The notes under the pieces: generated by a model
Told to the model about the DNA's origin: nothing
What the model saw: only the letters and a program-made list of their open reading frames with translations
Databases searched by the model: none
Shown: positions 59,351-64,000 of the stretch, piece after piece
How the letters are laid out: every line of letters begins with the position of its first letter
How positions within the stretch are numbered: the first letter of the stretch is position 1
From: Epiperipatus broadwayi
Lineage: Eukaryota > Onychophora > Udeonychophora > Euonychophora > Peripatidae
Direction: 5' to 3'
DNA length: 64,000 nt
Assembly (NCBI GenBank): GCA_028023455.1
Contig: JAQFVV010006306.1
Location: 793,001 to 857,000 of the forward strand
Translations under genes and position numbers: made by a program

Positions 59351-59919
59351 AAAATTTAAATTATGTATTTTTTTATTAATATTAATTATTTTATATAATT
59401 TTTAATATTCATTTTGTTTGTATTTTGATATTTGTATTAGTTTTGTGAGGGAATCCTAATTTACAATTCAAGATATGCAGAGAAATTTTACTATTAATAA
59501 CCTCTCCCTCATATTTTTCTTTTTAAATTCTGCATTTACCAAGAAATCAATGTTTTATTTATATATATATTTAAAAACAATATATTGACATTAGGCTAAA
59601 AACTGTTTTACGTTTATTTTGGTCAAGGTATGTCAAAAAATAATACGAGGGTTAATTTTAAAATTTAATGATTTTTTTTTTTTTAATTTTTGTTTCTAAT
59701 ATTAATATTTATAACCTGATTTAAGGACTGACAAAGTTTTATTCATAATAAAATTAGTCATATCAATTAACATTAAATGTTTTGTTTCTTCTCTCACTCA
59801 CATTCTGCCTAAATGTTATTATAAAGTATTTATCTATGTTAAATTAAAAGTATTTAAATTGTTTACTCAACATTCCATTTTATATCCGAGATATGTTTAC
59901 ATAATCTTCATTATAATAG
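59351..59919. other. Nothing recognised
   Basis: AT-rich filler between the SINE and the gypsy remnant. Confidence 0.45.
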
Positions 59920-60830
59920 GATTCCTTTCACAATGAACTTAGAAGCTATGGTTGACAGTAATTTTTCTTTGATCTTGATACTGAATGAGACATAAGCAAT
60001 TGGTTTTTCACCCTCATATTTGATAGCTGATCATTCTATCTGCAACATATTAAGAGGTAGTTAGTTGATAGCACTACCAAATCACTATTAAAATGTAATA
60101 ATAATTTATCGAAGTAGGATTTTAGTCCATTTAAACATATCCTCTTGACCTAAATCCAGTTCTTGTTCTGATTTTTGCACACATCACACAATGATTGTTA
60201 TGTGAGCTTCTATTAAATCTCATAAATATTTATTAGCAGTAAAAAAAATAAATAAATTTGCTTTACATTTGTTGCTTAGGGGCCTGATTTAAACTTTTTC
60301 AGGATAGGACATTCCCCTTTTCTGATATAATATGCCTTAAAAATATATTTCTTCTGATCTCCAAATATATTTTAGAGTTCAAATTTACCCCAAATTTACC
60401 TAAACATTACGTGCGCTCATTACTGTTTTTAAAAGCTGCTTCAGAGTTCATGATGATAGGCATGACGTTAAATGATTATTTTCAAAAAGGGCGACATAAA
60501 CATTAAAACGTTTTAGGATTCTTTTTCTACTGGAATGGGTAGAATGCAGTCTTCAAGTCTAGTTTAAGAACATCTTTGCATTGATACTAATACTTCTCTG
60601 ATATTTAGTATGAGATATTGATATGTTAATTTACAGTTGTATGATAATCCCTACATATGGATACTGTCTGATTTTCTTATAACAACAGTAATAGACTACT
60701 AAGATTTTTCTGTTGGGGTTAATACTTCTTTTCTAACTAATTGCTGAATTTTCTTTTTCAATTTTATCTCTCCAATAGTATGGATCCTTTCAAGATTTAC
60801 ACATACCTGATTTTGATTTTCCAAAAGTAG
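59920..60830 (-). pseudogene. Ty3/gypsy pol remnant (RT and RNase H)
   Basis: On the - strand, fragments with stops appear in the right order: KIEKEIQQLVRKEVLTPT-like (about 60770), VIRKSDSIHMCRDYHTTVN, LKLDLKTAFYPIPVEKESKT (RT, 60500-60570), and lower down YEGEKPIAYVSFSIK (RNase H start, ~60030). No intact domain. A different and older element than the LTR retrotransposon to the right. Confidence 0.7.
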
Positions 60831-60964
60831 TATTTTAATTGACAAATATTATGCTTCCCCTGCTCAATTTTAAACAAATTTTAAAAAAATGATGTTGCAT
60901 TCATTTTTATACGAAATATATTTTATTATGCTGAACTTAGTCATAAAAACCTGCTTTATTTAAA

Positions 60965-61195
60965 GTATTTCATGGATATATACAGCCTCAGGCATTTTCA
61001 CTTGTCAATTTAAGTGATGAATTCTTGATTTTTTTGAGTCAGGGGCGGCTTTGACATATTTCCAGCGATTTTTTTTTTTTTAATTTGAAATTTTACAGCA
61101 TTTTCTTGGTTTTCTTTTTTATAATTTGTACTTTCGATGTAGTTCTTGGATATATATAGCCTCAGGCGTTTTTACAAGTCAATTTTCAGCCACTT
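60965..61195 (+). repeat. Two-copy direct repeat, ~175 bp apart
   Basis: TGGATATATACAGCCTCAGG and TGGATATATATAGCCTCAGG, each followed by CRTTTTYACWWGTCAATTT. Confidence 0.75.
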
Positions 61196-61260
61196 TTGGA
61201 TATAAATTTATCACTTGTAGGCTTCAGACTGGCTCTTGATGGTACCGCATCGCCTGGTGG

Positions 61261-61880
61261 TGATCGACCACGTCAGGTAAAACTACCATATATTTATATT
61301 TACATTAATATAAGTTTGTGCATTCCAGAAAAAGTAGAAAATATATTTTAGATTGATAACTGATAAGCATTAAATTTAATCAATAAATTTATGTTAATTG
61401 CGATAAGAACATTGCGATCGATAAATTCCAAGATATTTGCTGATTACAAATATTTCTTGATAAGAGACTAATTAATTTAAAAAGATGGAGAATTGCCTTA
61501 TATGAAAATAAGTAATTAATTGTGTATGTAATTAAAAGCTAATATGAATTCCATTGTAAGATAACAAACTATACAGTAAGCAACAAAGTGCATTGTTCTG
61601 ATTTCCAGTGAACTTACCAAGTGAATGAGTGCAGAGAGAACTTAAGTGACAATAGCTGAAAAAAGTTTAAGTGCCCATGCATCGCTCTAGTGTGAAGCCA
61701 ACATGTTTGCAAGCAGCAAGACTGGGCCAAAGAGTTTGGGAAGCCACGTAGAAAGTAGACAGTTGTGAAGTGCGCCGGGGAAGTGAATCAAAAGTGAACT
61801 ATATATATTGTGTATGCAAGTAGCAATAATTTTTCACTACTATTGTATATTGGTTTACTGGTTGTAGACACAGCAAATTA
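61261..61880 (+). repeat. 5' LTR of a non-autonomous LTR retrotransposon
   Basis: Matches 63280-63880 with frequent substitutions and small indels. Shared blocks are TATTTACATTAATATAAG, TTCTGATTTCCAGTGAACTT, ACCAAGTG, GTGAATCAAAAGTGAACTAT and GACACAGCA. The start is uncertain because the first ~20 bases differ from the 3' LTR. The right end is close to 61875. Confidence 0.85.
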
Positions 61881-61881
61881 T

Positions 61882-61893
61882 TGGCGCAATCGC
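61882..61893 (+). other. Primer-binding site, tRNA-Ser-like
   Basis: TGGCGCAATCGC a few bases after the LTR resembles the TGGCGCAGTCGG site of Drosophila 17.6/297-type elements, which is primed by tRNA-Ser. Confidence 0.55.
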
Positions 61894-61938
61894 ATTGAAC
61901 ATGAGAACAGTGAATAAGCTAAGTAGGGAATACTGAAA

Positions 61939-62700
61939 ATGTCGCTAGGTCAGTCAGTAATAACAGAATTCGACGTGACTAATCCTAGTCATGTCATGCA
62001 GTTGGAAAATTTCTTATTATTAAAAGGGGTCAAAGAGAATAAGAGGAAAATAGCTGCTTTAATGTGTATGTCAAGACTAAATGTCACTGACATTATAAAC
62101 AAGTATTTTGACATACCCATAACAGAAGGAATAAGATATGAAGAGATACTAAATAAGCTGAATGAACATTTTAATCCCAGACTATCCAGACACATTACCA
62201 GGGCAAATTGATAAAACAGTTTGGAATCGTATTAAAAGAACTGTCTAAAAGAGTGTGGATATGGCAAGTTTGTAGACGAAATCCTGCTTGATCAATTAAT
62301 CTGGGGCATGTCAGAGAACAGACTCCATCAAAACCTGCTTGCTGATGCAGAATTAAAGTTCGAAGAAGCCATTAAAAAAGGGAGTGACCCATGAACTTGT
62401 TGTGGACTAGACAGTGGTTTTCAGTAACGAAAATTATAGTAAAACAAGTGTATAAGATGGAACGTGAAATGGAAATTAAAAAATACTTTCTGTGTAAACA
62501 AAGCATTTAGGATGAAAAATAAAGTGTTTTTGCTGTAGAAAAGTAGAGCACTTCAAAAAGAACTGTACATTTAAACATGAATGATGTCATATCTGTAAAC
62601 AGAAAGGCCACCTTGTACATACACCTAGTAAATCACCAGAAAGGGATAGTCGACAAAGAAAATATAATCCAGGCTCAAATGGTAGAATGTATAGCATTAA
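61939..62700 (+). pseudogene. gag of a Ty3/gypsy-type element, frameshifted
   Basis: An ATG opens a 90-codon frame (MSLGQSVITEFDVTNPSH..., YEEILNKLNEHFNPR). Its last part is typical of gypsy capsid. After a frame break near 62200 come LLDQLIWGMSENRLHQNLL and then the nucleocapsid: CFCCRKVEHFKKNC, a complete CX2CX4HX4C knuckle, and CHICKQKGHLVH with the fourth ligand missing. Stops lie between. No protease, RT, RNase H or integrase follows before the 3' LTR. Confidence 0.8.
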
Positions 62701-62814
62701 CTATATATCAACTAAGGGGTAAAGCATTGCTATGAGGGATAGGACCATTTCGCAAGAATGACATAGGATCAGAAAACAGAATAATGTGAGATGTCAAATA
62801 AAGATCACTAAATT

Positions 62815-63195
62815 ACAGACCAAACTGTAAGAGTTTGAATCAATGGTGAACCTATTAGAAAAGAAATCAGAAGTATTAGAATCCAGAAATAGTGAATTAT
62901 ATAATTAGCTGAAGCAGAAATTACAAGAAAATCAGCGTTTACTGCAGAAGAATAATCAGCTGCTTAAAGAAACTGAAGAATGGAAGGAAAAAGTAGAAGA
63001 ATTATCCGAACAGGTAGAGACTTGGCAGCAGTATGAAATGGAGCTACAAGAAAAGATGGTCGAAAGTGAAAATGAAATAAGACACTTTCAAAGATTTTTT
63101 AGAAGAACGGCAATCTTTAGACAGTGAACTGCCAGACACAAAAACCAAAGAACAAGGAAAAACCCAGAGTTTCTCCAAGCGGGAGAAAAAAGCAC
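62815..63195 (+). pseudogene. Coiled-coil ORF downstream of gag
   Basis: Between gag and the 3' LTR, one frame (stop at 62906-62908, then open 62912-63127) reads LKQKLQENQRLLQKNNQLL, KETEEWKEKVEELSEQVE, WQQYEMELQEKMVESENEI. Leu and other hydrophobics at heptad spacing in a Glu/Lys/Gln background make a coiled coil very likely. Upstream of the stop, KLQEFESMVNLLEKKSEVLE-like sequence continues it. It replaces pol in this element. Origin unknown. Confidence 0.6.
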
Positions 63196-63267
63196 TCAAG
63201 GTGGTGAGGAAAATGAGTTTACATAATTTTCAAGGTTATATTGATTAATCGGACAAGGTTTTTCTGG

Positions 63268-63279
63268 AGTGGGGGGAAG
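63268..63279 (+). other. Polypurine tract
   Basis: GGAGTGGGGGGAAG directly precedes the TG of the 3' LTR, the normal plus-strand priming site of LTR retrotransposons. One T interrupts it. Confidence 0.8.
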
Positions 63280-63880
63280 TGTTGTATTTTGTAAAAATAT
63301 TTATATTTACATTAATATAAGTTTGTGCACTCCAGAAAAAGTAGAAATATTAGAGAAATATATTTTAGATCGCTAACTGATAAGCGTTAAATTTAATTAA
63401 TAAATTTACTTTAATTGCAATAGCATTGCGATCGATAAATGCCAAGAAATTTGCTAATTACAAATATTTATTGATAAGAGACTAATTAATTTAAAGAGAT
63501 GGAGAATTTCCTTATATGGAAATAAGTAATTGTGTGTGTAATTAAAAGCTAAGATGAATTCGATCGTGCGACAACAAATTAGAATAAATAACGAAGTGCA
63601 CTGTTCTGATTTCCAGTGAACTTACCAAGTGCAGAGAGAACTTAAGTGACAATAGCTGAAAGAAGCTTAATTAAGTGCCAGTGCAGCGCTCTACTGCGAA
63701 GCCAACGTGTCGCAAGCAGCAGCAGGACCGGGCCAAAGAGCTTGGAAAGCCGTGCAGAAAGTTGACAGTTGTGAAGTGCGTCGGGAAAGTGAATCAAAAG
63801 TGAACTATATATATTGTGCGAGGAGCAAGAACTTTTCGCTATTGTTTGCTGGTCGCCCAGCCATAGTTGGGGACACAGCA
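63280..63880 (+). repeat. 3' LTR
   Basis: Begins TGTTGTATTTTG and ends near GGGGACACAGCA. Less AT-rich in its second half (AGCAGGACCGGGCCAAAGAG). Small ORFs on both strands here arise only because of this composition. Divergence from the 5' LTR indicates an old insertion. Confidence 0.85.
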
Positions 63881-64000
63881 CAAAGTTTCACATACTCAAA
63901 AGCTATTATAAGAATTGAAATTTTCAGTAAATATCGGCGGAGGAAGACGTGAAAAAATATAAACGGAGATCTGGAATAATATAGTGGTGTTAGCTGTTAA

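Noticed and set aside
61939-63200. Endogenous retrovirus with envelope
   Set aside because: No pol or env is present; the coiled-coil segment has no signal peptide or membrane anchor. It is an LTR retrotransposon derivative.
56103-64000. PNO1 first coding exon
   Set aside because: The N-terminus is poorly conserved and short; no ATG-bearing exon with a phase-0 donor could be supported.

Overview
This is a 64 kb piece of an animal nuclear genome. It is very AT-rich, with large spliceosomal introns, GT-AG junctions and dense, mostly dead transposable elements. The mix of mariner relics, Penelope-like terminal repeats, several LINE clades, tRNA-derived SINEs and many fold-back elements fits an invertebrate, most likely an arthropod. 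The sequence alone does not let me name the group. Nothing here is bacterial or viral in layout.

Only two host genes are recognisable, and they point towards each other. On the left, on the + strand, are the last three coding exons of KAT5/Tip60, the MYST-family histone acetyltransferase (3420-3513, 15857-16019, 23278-23494). They encode the catalytic acetyl-CoA site through to the normal C-terminus; the earlier exons lie outside the window. On the right, on the - strand, are six coding exons of PNO1/Dim2, a KH-domain factor of small-ribosomal-subunit maturation (56102 down to 41406). They contain the whole conserved core and the stop codon; the variable N-terminal exon was not found. Every junction has a canonical splice site and the reading frame is continuous in both genes, so both look functional. 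The two are unrelated in function as far as I can tell, and about 18 kb of repeats separates their 3' ends.

The rest is repeat sequence. Four LINE groups can be told apart: a family with a TCACAT-type tail (five copies, one inserted in a mariner and two stacked head to tail), an RTE-like family ending in ATG repeats, a third RT family seen at 4.6 and 11.3-12.6 kb, and a jockey-like C-terminal fragment at 48.4-49.2 kb. There are two tRNA-derived SINE families (target-site duplications are visible for both), two mariners, an LTR retrotransposon with gag but no pol at the right end, a decayed Ty3/gypsy pol fragment, a Penelope-like 3' end, two LTR-like 2 kb repeats in opposite orientation, and at least a dozen fold-back or MITE-like elements.

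The most interesting signals are these: (1) a short module in five or six dispersed Penelope-type terminal repeats that looks like the core of a hammerhead ribozyme, with a helix that covaries between copies; (2) several long, almost perfect hairpins (50-64 bp stems); (3) two large terminal-inverted-repeat elements that share a subterminal motif, one carrying its own small transcription-unit-like segment; (4) a non-autonomous LTR element pairing gag with a coiled-coil ORF; (5) an unusual replacement of the GKGG loop by GYCG in PNO1.
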